In this document: positions 33,439 to 42,375 of the stretch, piece after piece
How positions within the stretch are numbered: the first letter of the stretch is position 1
Layout: each line of letters begins with the position of its first letter
Source of the DNA: Microcaldota archaeon
Lineage (GTDB): Archaea > Micrarchaeota > Micrarchaeia > Micrarchaeales > Micrarchaeaceae
Length of the DNA: 64,000 nucleotides
Direction of reading: 5' to 3'
Assembly (NCBI GenBank): GCA_021816895.1
Contig: JAKAWW010000001.1
Location: 186,001-250,000 of the forward strand
Program-made: the position numbers and the translations under genes
Notes under the pieces: model-generated
Database searches by the model: none
What the model saw: only the letters and a program-made list of their open reading frames with translations
What the model was told of the DNA's origin: nothing

Positions 33439-36400
33439 TCACATATATTTAGAGAGATTGAACTGCCTGACAGGCTTGCCAGTTGAATTGGAGCTGAATA
33501 TGTTTTCTATCTCATCCTTTATCAGCTTTAGCCTCTGCCTTATATACGGCTCCAAATCGTACCTGTCTGCGAGCTCTATCGCCATTGTAAGGTATTTCTC
33601 TATGCCTCCTTTTGATATTGTAAGCACGAGCTTTCCCCCGCATCTGGTGCACCTGCCAATAAGCGGCACGCGCCTGTATTTCGCATTGCACGATATGCAC
33701 CTGAAAGTTTGCTTCGAATAGGAATGCATGTTGCCTATGAGATCAGGTATGAAGTGGCTCAGTATGAGTTTCCTGGCAGAATCCTGCTTGTCTATACTCT
33801 CTAGCATGTCTGCGAGCCTGAATTGCGCTTCAACCTTCTCAGGCATTGAATTGAGTCGCGTGTACATGCTCTTCTTCGGCGCCGACTCGACTGCGTTATA
33901 GCTTGTTTCATGCGTGAACATTATAGAGCTGTACGCTTTTTCTGACCCTAGCCTATTTTTGACTGTCTCCACAGCAGCTTCGCTTGGCGAAGGTAGGCTG
34001 TATGTCTTGTCATAAAAATCTATTCCATACGATTCCGTTACTTCCATCTCATGGACTTCATCGTCAACCTCGCTGGGATTTACGTTAAGTGTTAATATCA
34101 GCGGGGCGTCCATTGTGCCGCCTATTGTTGTCGGCAGGTAGCTTCGCGAGAAGTTTATGAGCGCATCCAGAAGCAGTATTGTGGTATCCTCGTCGCCGTC
34201 GCAGTTCCTCCTCCTTGCGGCAATAGTGTATGGGTGTGCAAAGCCCACGTTTGCATTCGTGAAGCCTATTATCCTGTTGAGTATGCCTACTGACGTATGC
34301 GGTGACAGGGTTATTGCAAGCTGGCCTACAAGGTCTTCCGCGCTTTTAGCGTTGTAGAATGGCTCCAAGCCGTAGTACCTGGCGAGCAGGTCGTCTATGA
34401 ATTTTGAAACGCTAAGCAGAAATTCGGCGCCGTGCCTGTTTATTATAACATCCTGATGCCTCAGCTCCACTAATTGATAAGGGTCTGCAAGCTCGTTGCC
34501 CTTGTAATCAGTTGCATAGCCGAGCTCTTTTAGCTTTTCAACGCTTGTGCCTATCTCAATAGGATAGAAGTGCGTCATCGGCATATCTGTGGCATCGAAC
34601 CTGCTGGTGCCGTCCTTGAAGGGGTGCACATTGTGGAGCGACCTTAATAGCCCTTTCTCTATGGGCTCTGCTACCTTGTACTTGTTTATAACTCCTTTGA
34701 CCCCCTTAAGTGTCCTTGGCAGCTCCTGCAGCCTCAGGCCTTTCATCGCGTTGTCAATCAGCTTTACAATGTCTATCTTTCTTACGTCGAAAGCCTGCGT
34801 CTTGCTGCCACAGTAGGGGCATATATCGTAGTTGGACTTTCTGCCGCATGCCGGGCAGATACGCTCCAGCACCGCCCTTGAATTATGCACATTGCAAAAC
34901 GGCCCAGGCACGAGTTCTCCTCCTTTCTCGCACCTGAATCTTGCAATCTCTATGTCAATGCCCTGGCTGTTGAATTTGGTCTTTTCGGTGTTGTACGCCT
35001 TATATATAGAGCGGTCCTTGCCTCCGTAATCCCCTATGGGAAAGAGCGAATTCGGTGCTGGCTTCATCAGCCTCTCTTTCGCCTTTTCCGGCCTGCCTAT
35101 CCTTGCGCCTATCCTTGTGGAGCGCGGCATAATCTTGAACGGGGAGAGTTTGTTAATCTCTTCTAACGCGCTTGAGCTTGTGCCTATCTCAATGGTTCTG
35201 CTGTTTTGCTCTATGCGCGCTCCGTTTGCAAAGCCCAAGCTTGCGATCAGGCTCTGCGCGTCGTCTCCTCTCACCAAAATAGAAGACCCCTTATCAAGGT
35301 GAGGCAAGCACAGCTTCTCAGCTATGCCTGCAATATCTGAGCCTTGAATATCTATCTCTTCTACGCCAAGCAGCATGCCTTCCTCTCCTTCGCCATATTT
35401 TATCTTGGCCTTGCTTACTGCTTCTGCAAGGCTTTTCAGCTCCAATGGCGTTATATCTGTATACTCGTAAATGTATCTTGGGTGCATAGGAACATTGTAT
35501 GCGCTTGAAAGCTCATATGCTTCCTTGAATGTTTCGACTCGCACATTACTGCCCTTGTAGCCATTGTGCAATAATTGCTGAAGCCAGTACTCTTCAACGT
35601 AGCTTGTAGGCTGGAGCTGCGTGTTGGTCTTCTTGAAGTCTCCAAAAGTCACCAATATGTCCCCTACAGCAAGTATCTTCCTTACCTTGTCCTTGAGTTC
35701 GTACGCCTTTTCTGCGCTATTGATGCGCAGCGCTTCGCCGTTTTCAAGCTTCACAAAAGGTCCCTCTATGCTATCGGCAGGAGCTGCAACGCAGCCCTTG
35801 CCCGGCTTGTCAATCTTGAGCTGCGTGCCGCTTGCGATGAACTCGCCGAGCAGCACCATCGTTGCGGGGTTGAAGCCCTTTGCGGCAATGCCTGTAAGCC
35901 TTGACCTTCCGTAGCGCAGCCTGAATGCTCCTGCATGGCCTGGATAAGCAAGTATTGGCCTCCCCGCAACAAGCTCCTGGAGGAAATGCTGGTCCTTCTC
36001 GACTTGGCTGGAATCTCCGCTCTTTACCTTGTCTATTTTTATTATATCGTTGAGCCAGCTCCAGTCTAGTCCGATATTCTTCGTGTGCTTCAGCACGCTT
36101 TTGGCCTTCTGCGCTATGCCTTCGCAAAGAACAAGGGCAACACCGCCGCGCACTCTGTTGGTAATGTATTCCTCCTTGCCGTCTATTGTCAGTCTTTTTA
36201 TGTTCCTATGCACGCCAACTTCAACGCGTTCCGTAGGCAACCCGTCTATGCATACGGGGCAGTTGCCCAGTATGGTGCGCAGGTCCTCTTCGCGGGGCAC
36301 ATATTGAAGCTTTGCTACTGCGTTGTATATCTGCACTTCTTCAACATATCTCTCTATCTCGTTCTGCTGCGGCTTGTAAGCGCCTATGTTGAGCAGGCGC

Positions 36401-36867
36401 CTGCCATAATCAGCAAGCGCTACAGAGAGCGCAGCGCCGGTTCCTCCTGCTCCCCTTATGGGCCCTGCGTACAATACTGCCGCATATTCGGTGCCGTCAG
36501 GATTCTTGTGCAGGGCGCAGCCCTGCATGCCTTCTGTGGGTGCTACAACAATGCCCTCAGTGAGTATTGCCAAGCCGACCTTAACGGAAACCGCCAGCTT
36601 CTGCTCAGCGCTGCCGAAGCTGTCATCGCTGCATATATCTTTCACAAGCTCGAAGGCAAGAGCCTCCCTGGATATGTTATTCTGCTTGCTCCTGATCTTT
36701 TCAGCAACGCCTTTTATGCCGGTTATGCCCTCCACTCTTGCAGGCATGTCCGGGGCAGGCTTTATCTCCACATCTGTCTCAATGTCGTAACCCTTGCTGC
36801 GCGCTCTCTTCGCTATCTCTTCCGTTTTGGCGAAGCTGCTGTTCAGCAAGTCAAAGTATTTCATCAT
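33439..36867 (-). CDS. polC: DNA polymerase D large subunit DP2
   Basis: About 1142 residues, the replicative polymerase catalytic subunit of PolD. The catalytic NCDGDEDTT lies near residue 890; zinc sites are CPACGRKSNYDICPYCG about residue 690 and CISCNAKY..CTRCGG near the end. Length is normal with no intein. The C-terminus VRQFNLSKYM contains QxxLxxYM, a plausible PCNA-binding box. The start ATG at 36867 overlaps the DP1 stop (ATGA), so DP1 and DP2 are translated together. Confidence 0.96.
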   Translation of the reverse strand: MMKYFDLLNSSFAKTEEIAKRARSKGYDIETDVEIKPAPDMPARVEGITGIKGVAEKIRSKQNNISREALAFELVKDICSDDSFGSAEQKLAVSVKVGLAILTEGIVVAPTEGMQGCALHKNPDGTEYAAVLYAGPIRGAGGTGAALSVALADYGRRLLNIGAYKPQQNEIERYVEEVQIYNAVAKLQYVPREEDLRTILGNCPVCIDGLPTERVEVGVHRNIKRLTIDGKEEYITNRVRGGVALVLCEGIAQKAKSVLKHTKNIGLDWSWLNDIIKIDKVKSGDSSQVEKDQHFLQELVAGRPILAYPGHAGAFRLRYGRSRLTGIAAKGFNPATMVLLGEFIASGTQLKIDKPGKGCVAAPADSIEGPFVKLENGEALRINSAEKAYELKDKVRKILAVGDILVTFGDFKKTNTQLQPTSYVEEYWLQQLLHNGYKGSNVRVETFKEAYELSSAYNVPMHPRYIYEYTDITPLELKSLAEAVSKAKIKYGEGEEGMLLGVEEIDIQGSDIAGIAEKLCLPHLDKGSSILVRGDDAQSLIASLGFANGARIEQNSRTIEIGTSSSALEEINKLSPFKIMPRSTRIGARIGRPEKAKERLMKPAPNSLFPIGDYGGKDRSIYKAYNTEKTKFNSQGIDIEIARFRCEKGGELVPGPFCNVHNSRAVLERICPACGRKSNYDICPYCGSKTQAFDVRKIDIVKLIDNAMKGLRLQELPRTLKGVKGVINKYKVAEPIEKGLLRSLHNVHPFKDGTSRFDATDMPMTHFYPIEIGTSVEKLKELGYATDYKGNELADPYQLVELRHQDVIINRHGAEFLLSVSKFIDDLLARYYGLEPFYNAKSAEDLVGQLAITLSPHTSVGILNRIIGFTNANVGFAHPYTIAARRRNCDGDEDTTILLLDALINFSRSYLPTTIGGTMDAPLILTLNVNPSEVDDEVHEMEVTESYGIDFYDKTYSLPSPSEAAVETVKNRLGSEKAYSSIMFTHETSYNAVESAPKKSMYTRLNSMPEKVEAQFRLADMLESIDKQDSARKLILSHFIPDLIGNMHSYSKQTFRCISCNAKYRRVPLIGRCTRCGGKLVLTISKGGIEKYLTMAIELADRYDLEPYIRQRLKLIKDEIENIFSSNSTGKPVRQFNLSKYM

Positions 36868-38378
36868 ATCTCCGTATTGAAGTCTATTTGCACAAAGGTG
36901 CCCTTGTCCGCCTCGTATACAGGCAGCAGGCATGGCGTTGGTATATGGCCCTGTCTTACCTGGAATTCAGTCCTAGCCTGCCACGTCCCGCTGTTGACTA
37001 TGTCTACGCCATGGTAGTTTGAAATAGCATTCTTGTGTATGTGACCCATTGTAAGTATGTCTGGCACGCTGTTTATTATCATCGGGTCGTGCTTGCTAGG
37101 CACGATTATGTTGCCTCCATATATTGGTGAGAGATGCCTTCTTTTTAATATCTCTATCATTGCTTTGTCTGGGCTCGCGTAGCTCATGCCAGGAAGCGCC
37201 CCTATTATCGAGTCAAGCGATGTGCCATGATAGGCAAGCACGTCTATGCCATGCATGCTTATCGTGCTAGGGCTCGGCAGCATGTGCACGTTGTCTGGCT
37301 TGTATTCTCCCATAAGCTCTGCACTGAGCTGCGGCTGGGGCTCTGCCCTCTGCACAGCATCGTGATTGCCTGGCAGTATGAACACGTGTATATATTCCGG
37401 TATTATCCTAACAAGCTCCATGAGCTTCTTGTACTGCAAAAATACATCCTGTATGGCAAGATCCCTATCCTGATTGGGGTATATTCCAATGCCATCAGCC
37501 ACATCGCCATTCATCACAATATACTTTATCTTTCCCGCGATATCCTTCCTGCCCTCTACGCCGCCATTGAGCCATTTGATAAAGTGCACAAAATTGTTTT
37601 CCATGAAAAGTTTGCTGCCCACGTGTATGTCTGACAAGAACGCGATTGCAACGTGCTCCTTGGTGGGCTTTCTCTCTTTTATCGGAACGTCAGGCCATAC
37701 TATCTCATTTGCTATGACAAACTGGCCTGATATCTTGCCCTTTACCGCAATTACCTCGTCGTTTATTATCCGTTCGGCGCTTTCGAGCATGCTTCCCTGG
37801 CCGCTGCGGTACCTGCTGAAGATAACGCGTGCAGAGCCTGTTTCATCCTCAAGGATGACCATCACGTTGCCTGCCTTCGTAACAATCTTGCTGTTTACCA
37901 TGCCAACTATCGCCACTTCTCTTCCATCCATATAGTTTTTGAGCTCTTCGATGCTCCTGAGCAGCCCTACAAGATTGCTTCTGCCCTCCACAATATGCCT
38001 GATCTGCTCCAGCCTGTCCCTGAAGTAGTTTACGAAGCTGTCAACAGTGCCATCTGGCTTTTCCACGCTTTGGGCACTTATGGAATAGATTGCGTCAATA
38101 TCCTTTGCAGCAGGTTCAAAATCAGATTTTCTTATTACCTCTATTTCGGCTTCTGTGCTTATCGGCACCTTCTCTACGGAGAGCTCGTCGACTATCAAGC
38201 GCAGCAAGCTGTTATCTACAATTTTTAGTCCTTGCTGGCCCTTCATGTATTCAATTATCTTTGATGCAAGCAAGCCGATGTCTATGGTGCCGATGCCGCT
38301 GATATCTATATCTGAAGATACAAGTATGCCTGCATTTGCAAGCTGCGCCACCAACTCCTTTGCCTTATTGTTAGCCAT
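36864..38378 (-). CDS. polB: DNA polymerase D small subunit DP1
   Basis: 504 residues. The calcineurin-like phosphoesterase domain, the proofreading 3'-5' exonuclease of PolD, starts about residue 225 with FLSDIHVGSKLF, then NGDVADGIG, LPGNHDAV and MGHIHKN. An OB-fold region (VAIVGMVNSKIVTKAGNVMVILED) precedes it. The N-terminal 130 residues are helical and probably bind DP2. Its stop overlaps the DP2 start. The UPF0147 gene ends one base upstream of its start, so the three may be one operon. Confidence 0.95.
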   Translation of the reverse strand: MANNKAKELVAQLANAGILVSSDIDISGIGTIDIGLLASKIIEYMKGQQGLKIVDNSLLRLIVDELSVEKVPISTEAEIEVIRKSDFEPAAKDIDAIYSISAQSVEKPDGTVDSFVNYFRDRLEQIRHIVEGRSNLVGLLRSIEELKNYMDGREVAIVGMVNSKIVTKAGNVMVILEDETGSARVIFSRYRSGQGSMLESAERIINDEVIAVKGKISGQFVIANEIVWPDVPIKERKPTKEHVAIAFLSDIHVGSKLFMENNFVHFIKWLNGGVEGRKDIAGKIKYIVMNGDVADGIGIYPNQDRDLAIQDVFLQYKKLMELVRIIPEYIHVFILPGNHDAVQRAEPQPQLSAELMGEYKPDNVHMLPSPSTISMHGIDVLAYHGTSLDSIIGALPGMSYASPDKAMIEILKRRHLSPIYGGNIIVPSKHDPMIINSVPDILTMGHIHKNAISNYHGVDIVNSGTWQARTEFQVRQGHIPTPCLLPVYEADKGTFVQIDFNTEI

Positions 38379-38379
38379 A

Positions 38380-38649
38380 TCAAGATGTCTTTATAGATTC
38401 AAGCATGCTAAGTATATTCCATATCGTAGTGCGTGCCTGTGGCGGTAGGTTGATGTCATTGCTTACTGAATCCAGGTTGTAGATAGCTTCAGAGACCTTT
38501 ATTATGAAGTCCGCATTGGAATTAAGCTTCTGCCTTGCTTCTCCTACCGTGCCTCTCACATTCTTCGGCACGCTTGTATCGTTCAGCAATGCATCCATCT
38601 GCCTTGTAATCTCAGCAAGCAACTCTGCAACTTTCTTTTCGTCCTTCAT
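38380..38649 (-). CDS. UPF0147 family protein
   Basis: 89 residues from the ATG at 38649, chosen because GGGTGATC sits just before it. The helical sequence with DTSVPKNVRGTVGEARQKL and LPPQARTTIWNILSMLESI matches the archaeal UPF0147 family, whose function is unknown. It is the first gene upstream of DP1-DP2 on the same strand. Confidence 0.85.
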   Translation of the reverse strand: MKDEKKVAELLAEITRQMDALLNDTSVPKNVRGTVGEARQKLNSNADFIIKVSEAIYNLDSVSNDINLPPQARTTIWNILSMLESIKTS

Positions 38650-38790
38650 CTGATCACCCAAAAAACGTTCGCTGTCTTTTAAAACAACATATCAATACAA
38701 TATTGCACAGATGCCTATTTATCCTTATGGTAGCAAATCCTTACTATCAGTTGCCGTGCGTAGTTGCAACCGTATATAATTAGCACTAAT

Positions 38791-38850
38791 ACTTATAAAA
38801 GTGGGCGTAAAACCCACACTCTTTAGAGGTTGGATATAAGCCCACCGCAA
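38791..38850 (+). mobile_element. Left end of TnpB element 1
   Basis: A hairpin GTGGG (38801-38805)/CCCAC (38813-38817) is followed by CTCTTTAGAGGTTGGATAT. The flanking bases before it, AATACTTATAA, are the likely target-adjacent motif. Compare the second TnpB locus at 58201-58245, where AATACTTTATA, a hairpin and GAGGGTTGGAT occur in the same order. Exact transposon border not provable here. Confidence 0.55.
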
Positions 38851-38900
38851 AGTATAACAAGAGATATATAAATATTAACAACTTAATAAATATGGTCGTC

Positions 38901-40088
38901 ATGAAAACTGCATATAAATACAGAGTATATCCTTCAAAGGAACAGAAGGAAATACTTAATCGGCAGATGTTCCTTGCGAAGGAACTTTACAACCTTCTCC
39001 TTGAGAAATCAAAAGCATACCACAAAGAAACAGGAAAGACCCTCACAGAATACAGAATGAATATTTGGATTACTCAATTAAAGCATGAAAGACCAGAATT
39101 TGCAGAACTGCACTCGCAGGTTCTACAGAACGTTTCAAAAAGAGTATCAGATGCATACAGGCACTTCTTCAGGAGGTGCAAGGAGAAGAAACAGGGAAAG
39201 AAAGTAAAAGCTGGATTCCCACGGTACAAGAAATTTGTGTTTTCTCTGACATACCCACAACTTGGATTCAGATTGGAGAAGAAGAGAGTAGAGCTTTCAA
39301 GGATAGGTAGGATAAACTTCGTAAATCACAGAGAGATAGAGGGAAAGATTAAGACGCTAACAATAAAGGAAACGAAGTCGCAGGAATTGTATATCACCAT
39401 TTCAGTTGAAAAGGAGGATAAACCATTCGTATCAAACAACAAGCCAAAAGTCGGCATAGATTTGGGCGTAAATCAGTATGCTGCACTTTCAGATAATACA
39501 ATAATACAGAATGCCAAGATAACAAAACATCAAAGAAACCATGCAAGAGTCCTGCAACAGAATATTTCAAGAAAGGAGAAAGGATCTAATAACAGAAGAA
39601 ATGCGGTAATAAGATTCGCAAAATATTCAGAGCATATAGCAAGGATAAGACAGGATAGGCTTCACAAGATTTCGCATCAGTTGGTAAATTCATACTCATT
39701 AATCGCATACGAGGAACTTGAAATACCGAATATGGTAAAGAGCCATAGATTCGCAAGGTCGATAGGGGAATGTTCTTGGGGCAGATTTACCGACTATCTG
39801 CAATACAAGGCTGAAAGTGCTGGTTGCGTAGTGGTTGGTATAAACCCCAGATATACCACGATGACTTGCAGTAATTGCGGAAATGTGCAGAAAGTGTCAA
39901 TATTACAAAGAACATTCGTTTGCGAGAAGTGCGGTATGAGAAAGGACAGAGATATAAATGCATCTATAAATATACTCAAAAGAGCTACCGAAGGACATTC
40001 GGGAAGTCAAGCCTGTGGAGACGACGTAAGACCTTCCGCAAGGAAGGCAGCTGCCGAAGAAGCAGGAACTATATGGGTGGCATCATGA
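38901..40088 (+). CDS. tnpB: IS200/IS605-type TnpB RNA-guided nuclease
   Basis: About 395 residues. The N-terminal helix-turn-helix region (YKYRVYPSKEQKEILNRQ) and the RuvC-like core are intact: Asp in GIDLGVNQ near residue 190, Glu in AYEELEIPNM near 275, Asp in RKDRDINASINIL near 355. The zinc ribbon is CSNCG...CEKCG. So all nuclease residues are present. No TnpA transposase is in the window, so the element cannot move alone. The C-terminal tail after residue 365 is longer than the core and overlaps the probable guide-RNA sequence. The element sits between UPF0147 and the VIT1 gene. Confidence 0.9.
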   Translation: MKTAYKYRVYPSKEQKEILNRQMFLAKELYNLLLEKSKAYHKETGKTLTEYRMNIWITQLKHERPEFAELHSQVLQNVSKRVSDAYRHFFRRCKEKKQGKKVKAGFPRYKKFVFSLTYPQLGFRLEKKRVELSRIGRINFVNHREIEGKIKTLTIKETKSQELYITISVEKEDKPFVSNNKPKVGIDLGVNQYAALSDNTIIQNAKITKHQRNHARVLQQNISRKEKGSNNRRNAVIRFAKYSEHIARIRQDRLHKISHQLVNSYSLIAYEELEIPNMVKSHRFARSIGECSWGRFTDYLQYKAESAGCVVVGINPRYTTMTCSNCGNVQKVSILQRTFVCEKCGMRKDRDINASINILKRATEGHSGSQACGDDVRPSARKAAAEEAGTIWVAS

Positions 40089-40099
40089 CGACCAATCAT

Positions 40100-40143
40100 A
40101 GCCGCTCTGGAAGCCCACGATTTCGATCGTGGGAGGATGTCAC
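40100..40143 (+). ncRNA. Right end and probable reRNA scaffold of TnpB element 1
   Basis: A perfect 8-bp hairpin CCCACGAT-TTCG-ATCGTGGG at 40114-40133 is followed by AGGATGTCAC, ending at 40143. In IS605-type elements the guide (omega/re) RNA runs from the 3' part of tnpB through this hairpin and ends with bases copied from the flank; here the guide would be 40144 onward. The boundary is inferred from the hairpin position. Confidence 0.55.
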
Positions 40144-40236
40144 AATAAATATTGCGGTCTTCGTGCAGCAAAATAAGTGCATCTCGATCAAAAGGAGCAA
40201 ACTTCTACGCAATAGTGCTTGATGAAGCAGGAAATT

Positions 40237-41184
40237 TTATATCGTTATGTGCAGCACCGACCTCGCATATGCCCCAAGTGCTATAGTTACAAATGCGCTG
40301 CCGATAGATATTAAAAGCGTCTTCAAAATGTTGCTTTTTATTGAAATGCCGCTTACAAGTGCCACCAGCGATGCAACGATGCTAAGCACTGCAGCAGTGA
40401 GCATTATTGAAATTGCGATGCCGTAATAGCCTCCAGCGCCAAATGCAAACGGTATGAGCGGCACTATTGCGCCTATAACGTATGCTCCACCTACATAAAA
40501 GGCAGAACTCTTGGCGCTTCTTTGCTTGCCGCTTTTCGAGTTTACATTTATTTCATACGATGTAGAGATGAACGCGCTCCCTGTCATCGAAAGGGTTCCT
40601 GAAAGTGCTATTATTATACCCCCAACAAGTATGAGCACAGGCGTATGTAGCGCGGCGCCGAGCCCTGATACCGCGGCAAGCACCTCGACAAGGCCGTCGT
40701 TCATTCCTATTATTATGTCGCGTATGTTGTTTAGCACCTGGTTGTATGTTATAATTTTGGCTTTAAGAGGGGCTTCATTTTTCAATTCGTCCTTTATTAT
40801 CTCCTTTATTATCTCTTTCTCATGCGGCTCTAGTCCTCCGTACCTCTCTACTTCAACAATCTTTTTGTCCAGTTGCGTCTCAAATCTTTCTGCTGCCTTT
40901 ACTGCCAATACGAGGCCCAGCAGGTGCCTAAGCAGCAGTATCGCAAATACGAAAAATTTGGATGTTCGTCTTGGTACTTTTATTTTGCTTATTTCCAGTA
41001 TTTTTGCCCACATCTTTGCATGCTTGCTTTCAGTTGCGGAAAGCCTTTCAAGTATATCCTTAAGCTCCTTATTTTTCTCCCTTTTCGCAAGGTCGCTGAA
41101 TATTATGTGGTGCATCCTTTCTATCTTGTAAAGCTCGACAAGATATGTATTCTTCCTGTCCTTTTCGTGTTTATTCTCATACAT
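40237..41184 (-). CDS. VIT1/CCC1 transporter with ferritin-like N-terminal domain
   Basis: 315 residues. The first 100 residues form a ferritin/rubrerythrin-like helical bundle with Glu and His metal candidates (KIERMHHIIFSDLAK, SATESKHAKMW). From about 150 come five membrane helices of the VIT1/CCC1 family, opened by IIGMNDGLVEVLAAVSGLGAAL. Such fusions export or store Fe(II)/Mn(II). This would suit an acidic, iron-rich habitat, though the habitat is inference. Read away from TnpB element 1. Confidence 0.85.
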   Translation of the reverse strand: MYENKHEKDRKNTYLVELYKIERMHHIIFSDLAKREKNKELKDILERLSATESKHAKMWAKILEISKIKVPRRTSKFFVFAILLLRHLLGLVLAVKAAERFETQLDKKIVEVERYGGLEPHEKEIIKEIIKDELKNEAPLKAKIITYNQVLNNIRDIIIGMNDGLVEVLAAVSGLGAALHTPVLILVGGIIIALSGTLSMTGSAFISTSYEINVNSKSGKQRSAKSSAFYVGGAYVIGAIVPLIPFAFGAGGYYGIAISIMLTAAVLSIVASLVALVSGISIKSNILKTLLISIGSAFVTIALGAYARSVLHITI

Positions 41185-41256
41185 GTGGCTGCACTATTCT
41201 ATTTGCTATAATAAGCACTAAATACGTTTCAATAAAACCGAAGCGTTGTGTACGTC

Positions 41257-41709
41257 TTACTTTTGGTAGCCAGTGTCTATTATGTTCTTAAGGACCTCTA
41301 TAAGATATGTCGCATTTTTTATTATATCGCTTTCAGTTATTATGCCTGCAATCTTGCTGTTTTCGTCCAGTACACATAACTTTTTTATGCGCTTTTCAGA
41401 CATAAGTTTTGCCGCTTCTTCAAGAGTGGTATCCTTTGATATGGTAACAACGGGCTTTGTCATCACGTGCTTTGCCTTTGCGAAAAGAAGATTTCTCTTC
41501 TTTGCGAGCAGCCTGCCTATTATGTCGCGCTCAGTGATCATACCCAACGGCGTGTTTGAGCTGTCTGTTATTATGACTGAATTTATGTTGTGCTTGTTCA
41601 TCTTCTGGGCGATGGACTTTATACTTTCATTTTCGCTTGCTACCACTACCGGACTGCTCATTATCTCTCTTACCCTTACTGAATTATTTGTTGAATACAT
41701 CTTTGTCAA
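41257..41709 (-). CDS. Two-CBS-domain protein
   Basis: 150 residues made of two CBS motifs: residues 12-65 (VREIMSSPVVVASENESIKSIAQKM) ending in GMITERDIIGRLL, and 80-140 (VMTKPVVTISKDTTLEEAAKLM) ending in GIITESDIIKNA. CBS pairs bind adenine nucleotides such as AMP, ATP or SAM. No effector domain is fused, so its target is unknown. It is 47 bases upstream of the VIT1 transporter's promoter region on the same strand. Confidence 0.9.
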   Translation of the reverse strand: MTKMYSTNNSVRVREIMSSPVVVASENESIKSIAQKMNKHNINSVIITDSSNTPLGMITERDIIGRLLAKKRNLLFAKAKHVMTKPVVTISKDTTLEEAAKLMSEKRIKKLCVLDENSKIAGIITESDIIKNATYLIEVLKNIIDTGYQK

Positions 41710-41829
41710 TGATACTTACATGCATTCTTTTTTAATTTTTGCGATAATAATCGATAACTTAGATAAATGGCTAAAATCCCAGTTTATTTTGCTTATTTTC
41801 GGACCCGCATTTCCGACTGCAAAAACAGG

Positions 41830-41902
41830 CGCCTTGGTCGGGATTCGAACCCGAGTCGCAAGCGTGACAGGCTCGCATGCTGGACCACTACACTACCAAG
41901 GC
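41830..41902 (-). tRNA. tRNA-Asp(GTC)
   Basis: Read on the minus strand: acceptor GCCTTGG/CCAAGGC, discriminator G (41830), D stem GTGT/GCAT-type pairs, anticodon stem CGAGC/GCTTG with loop CTGTCAC, anticodon GTC at 41866-41868, T arm CGGG-TTCGAAT-CCCG. No intron and no encoded CCA. It lies five bases downstream of the HIT gene and downstream of aspS. Confidence 0.96.
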
Positions 41903-41907
41903 ATACT

Positions 41908-42375
41908 TTACTGCTTATTCTTTTCCACAATCATATTCTTTAACTTTTCCAATTCTTCTTCTTTCGCTCTGGGCCCTATCTTTGTTGTTATATAACCTTC
42001 ATACTTCTCGAAATGCACCTCTTCCTTTATCCAGTACATCTCTTCCTTGCTTTTCATGCCTATTGCCGGATAAAGCTTCGCGTGGAGGTGGTTTATTGCT
42101 GTGCCTTCGAGCACCATGTGGACGCGTTTTACATCCAGGGCTTTTTCAAGCATCTTCGCGACCTTTTTCGAAAACGTCATTAGCTTGCAGAGTTCCTCGC
42201 CGCTCGCATCGAAGGCGTAGCCGCTGAGGTGCTTTTTTGATATCACTAGCGTCTGGCCCTTTATGTTGGGGTAGATGTCGAGTATCGCCAGGTATTCATC
42301 GTCCTCATATATCTTGAATGTTTTGGCTTCTCCACGTGCAATCTTGCAAAAAATGCAACTCTCCATAATAATCAT
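41908..42375 (-). CDS. HIT-family nucleotide-binding hydrolase
   Basis: About 155 residues. CIFCKIARGEAKTFKIYED is the classic N-terminus; the histidine triad is HLHAKLYP near residue 110, with the last His position replaced compared with HxHxHxx (HLHAKLY), so activity may be changed. HIT proteins hydrolyse adenylated nucleotides such as AppppA or AMP-lysine, by-products of tRNA synthetases. Its ATG overlaps the aspS stop (ATGA), so it is coupled to aspS. The alternative start is 42366. Confidence 0.85.
   Translation of the reverse strand: MIIMESCIFCKIARGEAKTFKIYEDDEYLAILDIYPNIKGQTLVISKKHLSGYAFDASGEELCKLMTFSKKVAKMLEKALDVKRVHMVLEGTAINHLHAKLYPAIGMKSKEEMYWIKEEVHFEKYEGYITTKIGPRAKEEELEKLKNMIVEKNKQ

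Noticed and set aside
33439-36867. Intein in DP2
   Set aside because: The length is normal, and the catalytic and zinc motifs are uninterrupted.
36085-37017. 310-codon frame antisense to DP2
   Set aside because: DP2 is unambiguous on the other strand; the frame has no translation signal and reads cysteine/tyrosine-rich noise.
41830-41902. tRNA-Asp as an integration site
   Set aside because: No integrase and no duplicated tRNA 3' end nearby.
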